DNA from: JBEBBU01 sp041158225
GTDB taxonomy: Bacteria > Pseudomonadota > Gammaproteobacteria > Methylococcales > Methylococcaceae
Reading direction: 5' to 3'
NCBI GenBank assembly: GCA_041158225.1
Contig: JBEBBU010000102.1
Location: forward strand, 1 to 28,120
Length of the DNA stretch: 28,120 nucleotides
In this document: positions 9,037 to 17,308 of the stretch, one piece after another
Numbering within the stretch: position 1 is the first letter of the stretch
How the letters are laid out: each line of letters begins with the position of its first letter
Program-made: the position numbers and the translations under genes
Notes under the pieces: generated by a model
Databases searched by the model: none
Seen by the model: only the letters and a program-made list of their open reading frames with translations
What the model was told of the DNA's origin: nothing

Positions 9037-10383
9037 TTAAAAATGTCCTGCAAGCAATTGACGCAGTTCATCCAGCGCTTCATCAAAACCAACGGCTTCA
9101 CTCATGGACTGCTGCAGAAAGTTCAGCATGGCAGGTCTAAGCTCAATGGATTTATCGACACGCGGATCGCTGCCGCGCTGATAAGCGCCAATACTGATAA
9201 AATCCCGGTTCTGTTCATATGCCGAGTAGATGCGCCTGAACTGTCTCGCATAGGCAAGATGCTCTGGTGTCACTACCTCCGTCATGACCCTGCTGACCGA
9301 AGACTCGATATCAATGGCAGGATAATGCCCAGTATCTGCAATGGAACGGGAAAGCACAATATGACCGTCCAGCACGCCACGCGCGGCATCGGCTACCGGA
9401 TCATTATGATCATCACCTTCGGTAAGCACTGTATAAAAGGCAGTGATGGATCCTCCACCTTCATCAGCATTGCCAGCACGCTCAACAAGATGCGGAAGCT
9501 TGGCAAAAATGGAAGGCGGGTAACCCTTGGTAGCGGGAGGTTCGTTGATGGCCAGTGCAATTTCCCGGTGCGCCTGGGCAAAACGGGTCAGTGAATCCAT
9601 CAGCAGCAGGACATTCAACCCATGATCACGGAAATACTCCGCAATGGAGGTTGCCAGCAGAGCGGCATGTACACGCATCAGGGGCGGATAATCCGCAGGG
9701 CTTACGATCACCACCGCACGCGACATCCCCTCCTTCCCAAGAATCTTCTGTACAAATTCATTAACTTCACGGCCACGCTCGCCAATAAGCGCCACCACCA
9801 CGATATCGGCCGTGGTATAGCGTGTCATCATGCCAAGAAGAATACTTTTGCCTACGCCAGTGCCAGCAAAAAGACCTATACGCTGCCCCCTTCCCACAGT
9901 CAGTAGTGCGTTAATGGCCCTGACACCGACATCCAGAGGTTCGTGTATGGGAAAACGCGAAAGAGGATTGACAGACTTGCCCATTAACGGCATGACAGCA
10001 TCACCCGTTAATACACCTCCTCCATCCAGTGGCTGGCCGGCGCCATCCAGTACACGCCCAAGCATTCTGAAACTGACCTGTGCGCCACCCGAATCCCTGA
10101 GTGGGATGACCTTGCAGTCTGGCTCAAGTCCCTGTGGATTACCTGTCGGCATCAGGTACAGGACACCAGTGGAAAAGCCAACAACTTCAGCCTCTATGGA
10201 ATCGCCTGAGGGAGACACCACCAAACAGCGGGAACCAATAGCAGCCCGGCACCCCACAGCTTCGAGGGTCATACCCACCACACGGGTCAGTTTACCCTGA
10301 ACCTGAGGCTCAGCTGGCTTCAGCGACTCTCGCAGTTTTTTCAGGTGGGAAACCAGTGCTCGCGCATGATCATGACGATCCAT
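9037..10383 (-). CDS. fliI: Flagellum-specific ATP synthase FliI
   Basis: FliI is the hexameric ATPase of the flagellar type III export apparatus and is related to the F1 beta subunit. The 448-residue protein has a Walker A AGTGVGKS at 173-180, a Walker B with NVLLLMD at about 257-263, the GERGREV loop at 201-207, and a C-terminal helical domain. The start is taken at the ATG at 10383, where GGA lies upstream and the protein begins as FliI normally does. The reading frame continues upstream to 10461, but that stretch overlaps fliH and has no family resemblance. With this start it overlaps the fliH end by 14 bases, which suggests translational coupling in the fliE-K operon. Confidence 0.97.
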   Translation of the reverse strand: MDRHDHARALVSHLKKLRESLKPAEPQVQGKLTRVVGMTLEAVGCRAAIGSRCLVVSPSGDSIEAEVVGFSTGVLYLMPTGNPQGLEPDCKVIPLRDSGGAQVSFRMLGRVLDGAGQPLDGGGVLTGDAVMPLMGKSVNPLSRFPIHEPLDVGVRAINALLTVGRGQRIGLFAGTGVGKSILLGMMTRYTTADIVVVALIGERGREVNEFVQKILGKEGMSRAVVIVSPADYPPLMRVHAALLATSIAEYFRDHGLNVLLLMDSLTRFAQAHREIALAINEPPATKGYPPSIFAKLPHLVERAGNADEGGGSITAFYTVLTEGDDHNDPVADAARGVLDGHIVLSRSIADTGHYPAIDIESSVSRVMTEVVTPEHLAYARQFRRIYSAYEQNRDFISIGAYQRGSDPRVDKSIELRPAMLNFLQQSMSEAVGFDEALDELRQLLAGHF

Positions 10384-11116
10384 GGTGGGTATCCAGAGTT
10401 TTCTGGGCTTCAGACAACTGGCTGAATACCGCTTCTGTACGTGCATCGAGCGTGGCATCAATCACAGACTGCTCGCTCTGGATACGGCACCCACCACGCT
10501 GGATGCTGTCATCCTCCTGCCAGGTAATCCTGAAGGAACCATCCTGACAGATGGCAAGACCCTGCAGATACCCAAGATCGTCAGGATGCAGGCTGATACG
10601 GATCTGCCGGCTGGCAGATGGAAGAAGGTCAAGCAGTTGTGGCACCAGATCCATGATCTGTTCTGGCTGGGTATGTACTTCCCGACGAATCACCATACGG
10701 GCCAAGGTCATACTCAGCGCCACGATTTCCTCACGCACCGAGGCATCAAGCATCGCCAGTGGCTGCTCCAACGCCGTAACCAGCGACTCAAGCAACCTGA
10801 GATGAGGCGCAAGTGTTTCTTCGCCCTGCACCCTGCCTTTATCCATGCCCTCGGCAAATCCCTGGGCATAGCCGTCTTCATACCCCTGCCGCCTGCCTTC
10901 GGCAAATCCCTGCTCACGGCCTTCCTGAACACCCTGTTCCAGACCCTCGGCAAAACCTTCACGGGCAGCTTCAGTCCTTGCCTGATGCTGCATGGCTTCG
11001 ATTTCTTCGACTGTGGGCATGCGCGCAGGCTTGACCGCCGGACGACTGCTGGGAACGGTACGCAGGCCTCCGGAGCCACCCTCAATTTCTGGAAGTTCCC
11101 ACGACTTGATAGACAT
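10370..11116 (-). CDS. fliH: Flagellar assembly protein FliH
   Basis: FliH is the peripheral stator and negative regulator that holds FliI at the C-ring. The 248-residue protein carries a striking glycine repeat: from Gly54 to Gly98 every fourth residue is glycine (12 glycines, 11 consecutive GxxxG units, positions 10823-10957). Long GxxxG runs of this kind are a recognised FliH feature and form a tight helical dimer. The C-terminal ~130 residues (LRLLESLVTALEQPL onward) form the V-ATPase E-subunit-like domain. It sits 24 bases after fliG and overlaps fliI by 14 bases. Confidence 0.95.
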   Translation of the reverse strand: MSIKSWELPEIEGGSGGLRTVPSSRPAVKPARMPTVEEIEAMQHQARTEAAREGFAEGLEQGVQEGREQGFAEGRRQGYEDGYAQGFAEGMDKGRVQGEETLAPHLRLLESLVTALEQPLAMLDASVREEIVALSMTLARMVIRREVHTQPEQIMDLVPQLLDLLPSASRQIRISLHPDDLGYLQGLAICQDGSFRITWQEDDSIQRGGCRIQSEQSVIDATLDARTEAVFSQLSEAQKTLDTHHGSS

Positions 11117-11140
11117 GACAGTCAGGCAGACAACGGCGGG

Positions 11141-12142
11141 TTAAACCATATCGCCGGAGCCGCCAAGCATGATCTCACCGTTGTCACTCATACGTCTGGC
11201 AATGGCAAGAATGTCTTTCTGGGCACCCTCAACATCTGCCAGTCTCGCAGGTGGTGCGTTTTCCATGTCTTCCCGAAGCATTTCTGCAGCGCGCCTTGAA
11301 AGGTTTCGAAGTACCATTTCCTTGATTTCATCGCCGGCTGCCCTGAGTGCAAGCAGCAGCTGATCAGAATTGACCTCACGCAGCAGCGTCTGCATACTGC
11401 GGTCATCCATGGCGGCAAGATCATCAAACAGGAACATCTTGTCCTGAAGTTTCTGGCTGAGACCTGAATCAAGCTCCGTGATCTTCTCGATAATGCTGGT
11501 CTCGACCGCAGTTTCCATCATGTTGAGGATATTGGCGGCACTATCCACACCGCCCAGATCACTGGATTTGGTACTTGCACCATCAAGGGTGCGCAGCATG
11601 ATCTGGTCAAGTTCCTTGAGTGCGGTTGGCTGGACATTCTGCAGGGTAGCAAGACGCATGATGACATCAGCCTGCATGCGGGTATTCATGTAACTTAGTG
11701 TTTTGGCGGCCAGATCATAGTCTAGTAGAGAGAGAATGATAGTGATGATCTGGGGATGTTCATTACGGATCAGATCCGCCACCATGCGCGGATCCATCCA
11801 TTTCAGCTGCACCAGTCCTTCAGTATCATCCAGCAGGCTGCGATCCAGGATGCTGCTGGCCTTTTCCACACCAAGCGCAGCCACCATGGCGTTGCGGATG
11901 TAATCACCCGCATCCAGTCCAAGTGCAGTCATGCTCGACATGGTATTGATGAACTGCGATAGCACATCATTAACCATGCCAGGTGTAACAGCACCAAGGG
12001 AGTTCATGGCATTACTGATTTCCTGCACCTGTTTAGGCGTCATCAGGCGCAGGACTTCTGCCGCACGATCCTGACCGACACTCAGCAGGAACAGTGCCGC
12101 ATCACGGATATTGTTTTGCGGTTTTTCATCAGCCTCAGGCAC
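11141..12142 (-). CDS. fliG: Flagellar motor switch protein FliG
   Basis: FliG is the rotor protein of the C-ring. It binds FliF at its N-terminus, FliM in the middle, and the MotA stator at its C-terminus. The 333-residue protein has the EHPQ motif at 128-131, armadillo-like helices, and a C-terminal torque domain with the expected charged helix (around LREVNSDQLLLALRAAG and RNLSRRAAEMLRED). The start is GTG at 12142, overlapping the fliF stop by 8 bases. This favours translational coupling between these two tightly interacting proteins. Confidence 0.97.
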   Translation of the reverse strand: MPEADEKPQNNIRDAALFLLSVGQDRAAEVLRLMTPKQVQEISNAMNSLGAVTPGMVNDVLSQFINTMSSMTALGLDAGDYIRNAMVAALGVEKASSILDRSLLDDTEGLVQLKWMDPRMVADLIRNEHPQIITIILSLLDYDLAAKTLSYMNTRMQADVIMRLATLQNVQPTALKELDQIMLRTLDGASTKSSDLGGVDSAANILNMMETAVETSIIEKITELDSGLSQKLQDKMFLFDDLAAMDDRSMQTLLREVNSDQLLLALRAAGDEIKEMVLRNLSRRAAEMLREDMENAPPARLADVEGAQKDILAIARRMSDNGEIMLGGSGDMV

Positions 12143-13868
12143 GGACGCTCATCCACTGAATGAGAATGGATGCCACCCTCCTTGGATCCTGATCAATGGT
12201 TCTCTGAACAAAACCCAGCTTTTTTTCATAGCTGATGGTCGATGTATCCACAGTAAACACCTCTTCTTCGACCTGGGGTATGAAGAAATCTTCCTCTGCC
12301 TCAGCGACCGGGAGACCATCAGGACCAATCAGCAGGGTTCCATCAGCATCAGGTTCCAGCAGTTCAGGCTCAAGCTCGACCGGCGGAGGCAACAACGCCT
12401 TGAGTCCCGGACGTAATACAAAGAGTATCAGCAAGAGTACCAGCAGGCCAATACCCCCCTCCTTGAAAAGGCGCCAGAACCATTCCTGTTCCCAGAAGGG
12501 TGGCTCGACTTCAGGCTCTGCGTCATTGACAAAAGCCGCATTGGTAACTGTCACACGATCGCCACGACTCTCATCAAAACCGACAGCTTCCTTGACCAGA
12601 CTGGTAAAACGCCCAAGATCTTCTTCACTGAAGGCCTGGGTAATCACCCGCCCATCAGCCCCCATCTGGCGCTGATGATCCACGACCACGGCAACAGTCA
12701 GGCGACGGGTAGTTCCCGTAGACATCTTGGTATGACTTATCGTCTTGTCAACCTCGTAATTTCTGGTGGCACTCCGGCTGTTTTTGGTTGGCCCACCGGC
12801 CGCTTCATTCCCACCGGCACCCTGTATGGGCTGCTGCTGCAGGTTTTGCGGGACGGCGCCGGCCGCAGGCGGCTGATTGCTAAGCGCACCTGGCACACCC
12901 TGTGGCGTAGTCTGCTGCGAACTTTCTTCAGCTACCTGCTCACCACGCATCACCGCCTTCTGACCATCGAAGGTTTCCTGGGTCTGCTCCGTAACCGTGA
13001 AATCGATATCAGCTGACACCTGGGTACGTACGCCATTACGACCCACAATAGGACTCAGGATATTATCAATTCTTTCGATCAGGTGATTTTCGATACCACG
13101 CTTGTAATCAAACTGTCTGGAACTGAGATCAGTGAGGTCTTCCTCAGCGTTCAGCATATGCCCCTGCTGATCCACCACCGTAATCTGGTGAGCATCAAGC
13201 TGCGGGATACTGGACGCCACAAGGTGCACAATGGCGTCAACCTGAGGCTTTTCCAGGTGACGGCCAGGCCTGAGCTCCAGCATGACAGAAGCACTGGGTT
13301 TGCGCGCCTGCCTGACAAATACAGACTCCTTGGGTAAGGCGAGATGCACTCTGGCAGACTTGATATCGCGGATACTCATGATGGACCGGGCCAGCTCACC
13401 CTCCTGGGCGCGCTGGTAACGAACACTTTCGGTCAACTGACTTGAGCCGAACTGATTGCCCTGCTCCATGATTTCCAGTCCGGCAGTACCTTCCTTGGGC
13501 AGCCCCAGACTGGCCAGTTTGAAACGGGTTTCATGATGATTTTTGCTGGGAACATCGATGGCTCCAGTAGCAGGGTCCAGATGGTAATTGACATTCATCC
13601 GGTGTAATGCCTCGACAATTTCCGAGGTATCACTTTCCGAAAGATGATCAAACAGCCGTGTATATTCAGGTTCCTGTGACCAGAGTACAGCAACAATAAC
13701 CAGTGGGACTGAAAGTGCGAGCACCGCAAGCAGGACAATCTGCCGGGTTTTCGTCATATTGGCAAACTGGCTGAGACCCTTGATACGGGTCTTCTCGTTT
13801 TCGGGTGCCAGCTGAAGTTCCGTGCCTTCAGACGGCGGCATCAGACTGGGTGGTTCCTGCATTTCCAT
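12135..13868 (-). CDS. fliF: Flagellar MS-ring protein FliF
   Basis: FliF forms the membrane-embedded MS ring, the first structure of the flagellar basal body. The 577-residue protein has a transmembrane helix at about 43-63 and two periplasmic ring-building modules (YscJ/FliF type, residues ~65-350). A Gln/Pro/Gly-rich linker follows (~335-375), then a second membrane helix at about 469-485 (GLLVLLLILFVLRP). The acidic cytosolic tail ends in the FliG-binding segment (KLGFVQRTIDQDPRRVASI). AGGA lies 8 bases before the ATG. It follows fliE by 23 bases and overlaps fliG. Confidence 0.97.
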   Translation of the reverse strand: MEMQEPPSLMPPSEGTELQLAPENEKTRIKGLSQFANMTKTRQIVLLAVLALSVPLVIVAVLWSQEPEYTRLFDHLSESDTSEIVEALHRMNVNYHLDPATGAIDVPSKNHHETRFKLASLGLPKEGTAGLEIMEQGNQFGSSQLTESVRYQRAQEGELARSIMSIRDIKSARVHLALPKESVFVRQARKPSASVMLELRPGRHLEKPQVDAIVHLVASSIPQLDAHQITVVDQQGHMLNAEEDLTDLSSRQFDYKRGIENHLIERIDNILSPIVGRNGVRTQVSADIDFTVTEQTQETFDGQKAVMRGEQVAEESSQQTTPQGVPGALSNQPPAAGAVPQNLQQQPIQGAGGNEAAGGPTKNSRSATRNYEVDKTISHTKMSTGTTRRLTVAVVVDHQRQMGADGRVITQAFSEEDLGRFTSLVKEAVGFDESRGDRVTVTNAAFVNDAEPEVEPPFWEQEWFWRLFKEGGIGLLVLLLILFVLRPGLKALLPPPVELEPELLEPDADGTLLIGPDGLPVAEAEEDFFIPQVEEEVFTVDTSTISYEKKLGFVQRTIDQDPRRVASILIQWMSVRA

Positions 13869-13891
13869 GCCATTGATCCTTTATCCAAGCA

Positions 13892-14206
13892 CTACATCGA
13901 CATGTTCATGACATCTTTATAAGCTTCAACCAGTTTGTTCCTGACCTGAAGCGCTCCCTGAAATGCCACATCCGCCTTCTGTGATGCGATCATGACCTGC
14001 GCCAGCGAATAGCGGTTTTCTCCAACTTCAAATGAAGCCTGCATGTCAGAAGACTTAAGCTGGATGTCATTGACTTCATCCAGCGAAGATTTGAGCAGCG
14101 TGGAAAAATCGGCGGGGGTCGCCGCCTCAACAGGTTCACGAGCACTCGCCTGAGCCTGCATGATACGCATCTGCGATAGTGACTGCTCAAGTCTGAAATT
14201 GTTCAT
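13892..14206 (-). CDS. fliE: Flagellar hook-basal body complex protein FliE
   Basis: FliE is the small adapter between the MS ring/export gate and the rod. The 104-residue protein equals the E. coli length. It shows the family C-terminus (MIASQKADVAFQGALQVRN, then KLVEAYKDVMNMSM). The ATG at 14206 is preceded by GGGGGAG at 14214-14220 with 7-base spacing. An in-frame ATG at 14251 would add 15 atypical residues and would lie upstream of the predicted transcription start, so I reject it. First gene of the fliE-K operon, behind the sigma-54 promoter at 14240-14255. Confidence 0.95.
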   Translation of the reverse strand: MNNFRLEQSLSQMRIMQAQASAREPVEAATPADFSTLLKSSLDEVNDIQLKSSDMQASFEVGENRYSLAQVMIASQKADVAFQGALQVRNKLVEAYKDVMNMSM

Positions 14207-14239
14207 GATGGCGCTCCCCCAATACTCCACCATGATACA

Positions 14240-14255
14240 AACAATTTTCATGCCA
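14240..14255 (-). promoter_or_regulatory. Sigma-54 (RpoN) promoter of the fliE operon
   Basis: The minus strand reads TGGCATG-aaaa-TTGTT, against the sigma-54 consensus TGGCACG-N4-TTGCW. The spacing is exact, and there are single mismatches in the -24 and -12 blocks. Transcription would start near 14230, about 24 bases before the fliE ATG. The activator FleQ is encoded directly upstream, and fliE operons are RpoN/FleQ dependent in Pseudomonas. Confidence 0.7.
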
Positions 14256-14345
14256 TAAAATTACAAGCCCCCTATCCCCAAACAGCAGGAATTTTAAGGT
14301 AACTGGCACATGAGAATGACAGTTTTCTGGCGCTTATGGCCTGAG

Positions 14346-15821
14346 TCAGGATGAAATACCGTCAGCCTGCGGAATAGCAGACTGATCTTCCTGATCAGCC
14401 GTGTCGTCTCCGCCCCTGAAACCGTGCTTGCGCATTTTCTCAACCAGTGTTGTGCGCCGCATACGGAGCAGCACCGCTGCCCTGGCCACAACACCGCCAC
14501 AGGCATCCAGTGCCTGCTGGATCAACTCGTATTCAAGCCTGTTCAGATGATCCTTGAGATCCAGTCCCTGTTCCGGCAGGCGATTGGACAGGGCAACACT
14601 GGCTTCAGGAACGGGAAAGGGCTCATGGGCATCGCTTCCCGCGATCATGGCATCCTCGTAATGCTGGGAAAACGCCTGAGCTATGCCTGTATGACGCAGA
14701 ATCTTGTCCGGAAGATCAGCAACATCAACCTCCATATCCGGATAAAGAATGGAGAGACGCTCGGCAAGATTGGACAGTTCCCGGACATTGCCAGGCCAGT
14801 GGTACTGTTTCAGTACCTGAAGTGCTGCGGGAGTCAGATCGAACAGGGGTCTACCTTCACGCTGCAGCCTGGACTTGATCTCGGTCAGCAGCTCGGGGAG
14901 ATCATCCACACGCTGGCGCAACGGGGAAAGCTCAATGGGAAAGACATTGAGCCTATAGTAAAGATCCTCCCTGAAGCGCTGCTGATGAATCTCGCTTTCA
15001 ATATCACGATGGGTTGCCGCAATCACACGCACATTGCACTGGATGGTGCGATTGCTTCCCACGCGCTCAAAGCTGCGCTCCTGCAGCACCCTCAACAGTT
15101 TAACCTGCATGGGCAGGGGCATATCACCAATTTCATCAAGAAGGAGCGTACCGCCCTCAGCCATTTCGAAGCGTCCCTGACGGGAACTGAGGGCACCCGT
15201 GAATGCACCTTTTTCATGGCCAAAGAGTTCACTCTCAAGGAGATCGGCAGGTATGGCACCACAATTGACTGGCACAAATGGCCCCTGACGCCGGTGGGAG
15301 CAATTATGGAGATTGCGTGCGACGACCTCCTTGCCGGTACCAGATTCGCCCAGAATCAATACTGTCGAGTCAGATGCTGCAACCTGAAGAATAAGCCGGC
15401 GCACCCTTTCCATGGCTTTGCTGGATCCTGCAAGGTTACTTATCCGGTTGACAGCCGCACCATGGCCAGAGGCAGTCTCACGCGCCGCCTCCAGCTTATC
15501 CATGACCGCCGCCAGTGTACGGGGCGCAACAGGCCACTCCTGACAGTAAAGGATACGTGAGCGCATGTCAGCAGACAGATCGGATGGCATCACTGACACC
15601 CCAAAAAGCAGGATACGGAGTGCAGGCCAGTCCCGGGCTGCCATCTCCAGGCCGGCCGCCATACCGTCCTGCCAGAGACAGGCAATACCCGCATATGGCC
15701 CAGCGCTTCGCGAAGCTCCATTCAGCACATCCACCTCATAACCCATGAAGTCGAGCGCAAACCTCAACTGGTGCTCCTGATCACCGTTATTGGCAAGCAA
15801 CAGCAATCTTTTTGAGGGCAT
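14346..15821 (-). CDS. fleQ: Sigma-54-dependent master flagellar regulator FleQ
   Basis: FleQ is the enhancer-binding activator at the top of the polar flagellar cascade. The 491-residue length matches P. aeruginosa FleQ (490). It has a degenerate receiver-like domain (1-~115) without an obvious phospho-acceptor Asp. An AAA+ domain follows, with Walker A GESGTGKE at 158-165, the sigma-54 loop GAFTGA at 205-210 and Walker B TLLLDE near 225-230. The C-terminal Fis-type helix-turn-helix is at 442-466 (GGVVARAAVLLRMRRTTLVE). GGAG lies 7 bases before the ATG. The usual fleS and fleR are not between it and fliE here. The residue aligned with the c-di-GMP-binding Arg144 is Ser128 (see finding). Confidence 0.93.
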   Translation of the reverse strand: MPSKRLLLLANNGDQEHQLRFALDFMGYEVDVLNGASRSAGPYAGIACLWQDGMAAGLEMAARDWPALRILLFGVSVMPSDLSADMRSRILYCQEWPVAPRTLAAVMDKLEAARETASGHGAAVNRISNLAGSSKAMERVRRLILQVAASDSTVLILGESGTGKEVVARNLHNCSHRRQGPFVPVNCGAIPADLLESELFGHEKGAFTGALSSRQGRFEMAEGGTLLLDEIGDMPLPMQVKLLRVLQERSFERVGSNRTIQCNVRVIAATHRDIESEIHQQRFREDLYYRLNVFPIELSPLRQRVDDLPELLTEIKSRLQREGRPLFDLTPAALQVLKQYHWPGNVRELSNLAERLSILYPDMEVDVADLPDKILRHTGIAQAFSQHYEDAMIAGSDAHEPFPVPEASVALSNRLPEQGLDLKDHLNRLEYELIQQALDACGGVVARAAVLLRMRRTTLVEKMRKHGFRGGDDTADQEDQSAIPQADGISS

Positions 15822-15874
15822 CCACGATCTCCACGTATCATTGTTCCAGTATCAATATACCAGATAGCAACTGC

Positions 15875-17245
15875 TTATATCAGCGCCATCAGATCTCTGA
15901 GTGTCCGGACTTTCATCAATTCCAGCCCCGGGTAGTTCTCTCTGGGAGCATTACGCTGTGGCACCACGGCATAGGTAAAACCATGCTTGACCGCTTCCCG
16001 CAGGCGTTCATCACCATTAGCCACAGGACGGACTTCCCCGCTAAGTCCAACTTCACCCAGCAGTATCCAGTTTCTGGGTATGGGCCTGTTGCGCAGGCAG
16101 GAAACCACTGCAGCAATCACGGCAAGATCCACGGCTGTTTCATTAACCCGCATACCGCCGACCAGATTGACAAATACATCATAGCCTGCCACCGGCATTC
16201 CACCATGTCTGCTGAGTACCGCAAGCAGCATGGCGATACGGTTCATATCCAGACCAACTGTCAGCCGTCTTGGTGCGGAAGCATGGCTTTCATCAACCAG
16301 TGCCTGCACCTCAATCAGCAGGGGACGGCTTCCCTCGCGAATCACGGTAATGGCACTTCCTGGCAGATCGTCCTCACCGCGGGAGAGAAAAAGAGCGGAA
16401 GGATTCCTGACTTCCCGCAGCCCGGATTCGGTCATGGCAAAGACACCCAGTTCATTGACTGATCCATAACGGTTCTTGAATGATCTTACAATGCGGTAGC
16501 GACTGCCTGAATCACCTTCGAAATAGAGAACACAGTCCACCATATGTTCAAGCACTCTGGGCCCAGCCAGACTGCCCTCCTTGGTCACATGCCCGACAAA
16601 AAACACCGCTGTACGCGTCTGCTTGGCCATGCGTACCAGCTGTGATGCACACTCGCGCACCTGAACCACCGAACCGGGAGCGCTCTGGATAGCTTCGCTG
16701 TAAAGCGTCTGGATGGAATCCACCACGAGCAGACCGGGACGAACCTCTTTCAGCGCCGCCAGGATACGCTCAAGAGAAACCTCCGCCAGAGCATCCACCT
16801 CACTGACCGCCAGCCCCAGCCTCTGCGCCCGCATACTGACCTGACTGAGCGATTCTTCTCCAGTTACATAGAGCGATCGCCCCTGCCCCTGAATACGATC
16901 CATCATCTGCAACAGCAGGGTTGACTTGCCAATACCAGGATCTCCGCCCAGCAGGATAGCTGAACCGGGCACCACGCCCCCACCAAGGACACGATCCAGT
17001 TCTTCCAGTCCGGTATGAAAACGTTGCAGCGTCTCCGCTGAAACGCCCGCAAGCGGTACTGGATGATAACTGGATGGATCACCCGCCCAGCCAGTAAATC
17101 TTTGGGGCGCATCCGGTGTTGCAAGGCTTTCCACCATGGTATTCCACTGCAGGCATCCGCTACACTGCCCTGACCATTTGTTCTGGACTGCACCGCATTC
17201 GGTACACTGGTAGCGTGTACGCTGGCTGGAACGTGTTTTGCTCAT
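15875..17245 (-). CDS. radA: DNA repair protein RadA (Sms)
   Basis: RadA is a RecA-like, DnaB-type helicase that helps branch migration in recombinational repair. The 456-residue protein has an N-terminal zinc finger with Cys14, Cys17, Cys28 and Cys31. A RecA-like ATPase core has Walker A GDPGIGKST at 101-109. The RadA signature reads KNRYG at 257-261, where KNRFG is usual. A C-terminal Lon-protease-like domain begins near residue 280. I placed the start at the ATG at 17245, since RadA normally begins just before the zinc finger. An in-frame ATG at 17290 would add 15 residues and cover the htpX promoter. It is divergent from htpX and lies 53 bases upstream of fleQ on the same strand. Confidence 0.96.
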   Translation of the reverse strand: MSKTRSSQRTRYQCTECGAVQNKWSGQCSGCLQWNTMVESLATPDAPQRFTGWAGDPSSYHPVPLAGVSAETLQRFHTGLEELDRVLGGGVVPGSAILLGGDPGIGKSTLLLQMMDRIQGQGRSLYVTGEESLSQVSMRAQRLGLAVSEVDALAEVSLERILAALKEVRPGLLVVDSIQTLYSEAIQSAPGSVVQVRECASQLVRMAKQTRTAVFFVGHVTKEGSLAGPRVLEHMVDCVLYFEGDSGSRYRIVRSFKNRYGSVNELGVFAMTESGLREVRNPSALFLSRGEDDLPGSAITVIREGSRPLLIEVQALVDESHASAPRRLTVGLDMNRIAMLLAVLSRHGGMPVAGYDVFVNLVGGMRVNETAVDLAVIAAVVSCLRNRPIPRNWILLGEVGLSGEVRPVANGDERLREAVKHGFTYAVVPQRNAPRENYPGLELMKVRTLRDLMALI

Positions 17246-17248
17246 CAT

Positions 17249-17276
17249 CTTGAAACTGGCCGAAAACGCCACATTA
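17249..17276 (+). promoter_or_regulatory. Sigma-32-like heat-shock promoter upstream of htpX
   Basis: CTTGAAA at 17249-17255, 13 bases, then CCACATTA at 17269-17276. The E. coli sigma-32 consensus is CTTGAAA, a 13-15 base spacer, then CCCCATNT. The -35 is exact and the -10 has two differences. Transcription would start roughly 20-25 bases before the htpX ATG. The same bases can be read as a sigma-70 promoter (TTGAAA, 16 bases, CATTAT). Confidence 0.6.
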
Positions 17277-17308
17277 TCTTTATTCAACATCTGTCACAAG
17301 GCAAAGAC

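Noticed and set aside
10384..10461. Upstream extension of fliI to an ATG at 10461
   Set aside because: It would place 26 residues with no FliI similarity inside fliH. The ATG at 10383 has a ribosome site and gives a normal N-terminus.
10382..11299. A 305-codon open frame on the plus strand opposite fliH and fliG
   Set aside because: fliH and fliG are well supported on the minus strand and this frame crosses their boundary. Its length follows from the glycine-repeat codons of fliH.
14207..14251. Longer FliE start at 14251
   Set aside because: It would include the region of the sigma-54 promoter and transcription start. The ATG at 14206 has a strong GGGGGAG site and gives the standard 104 residues.
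14424..15560. A 378-codon open frame on the plus strand opposite fleQ
   Set aside because: The opposite strand encodes an unmistakable FleQ with all motifs. The plus-strand translation shows no domain, no ribosome site, and the His/Cys-rich composition of an antisense shadow.
17246..17290. Longer RadA start at 17290
   Set aside because: RadA proteins normally begin close to the zinc finger, and the extra 15 residues would cover the htpX promoter. I cannot fully exclude it, as the ribosome site for 17245 is weak.
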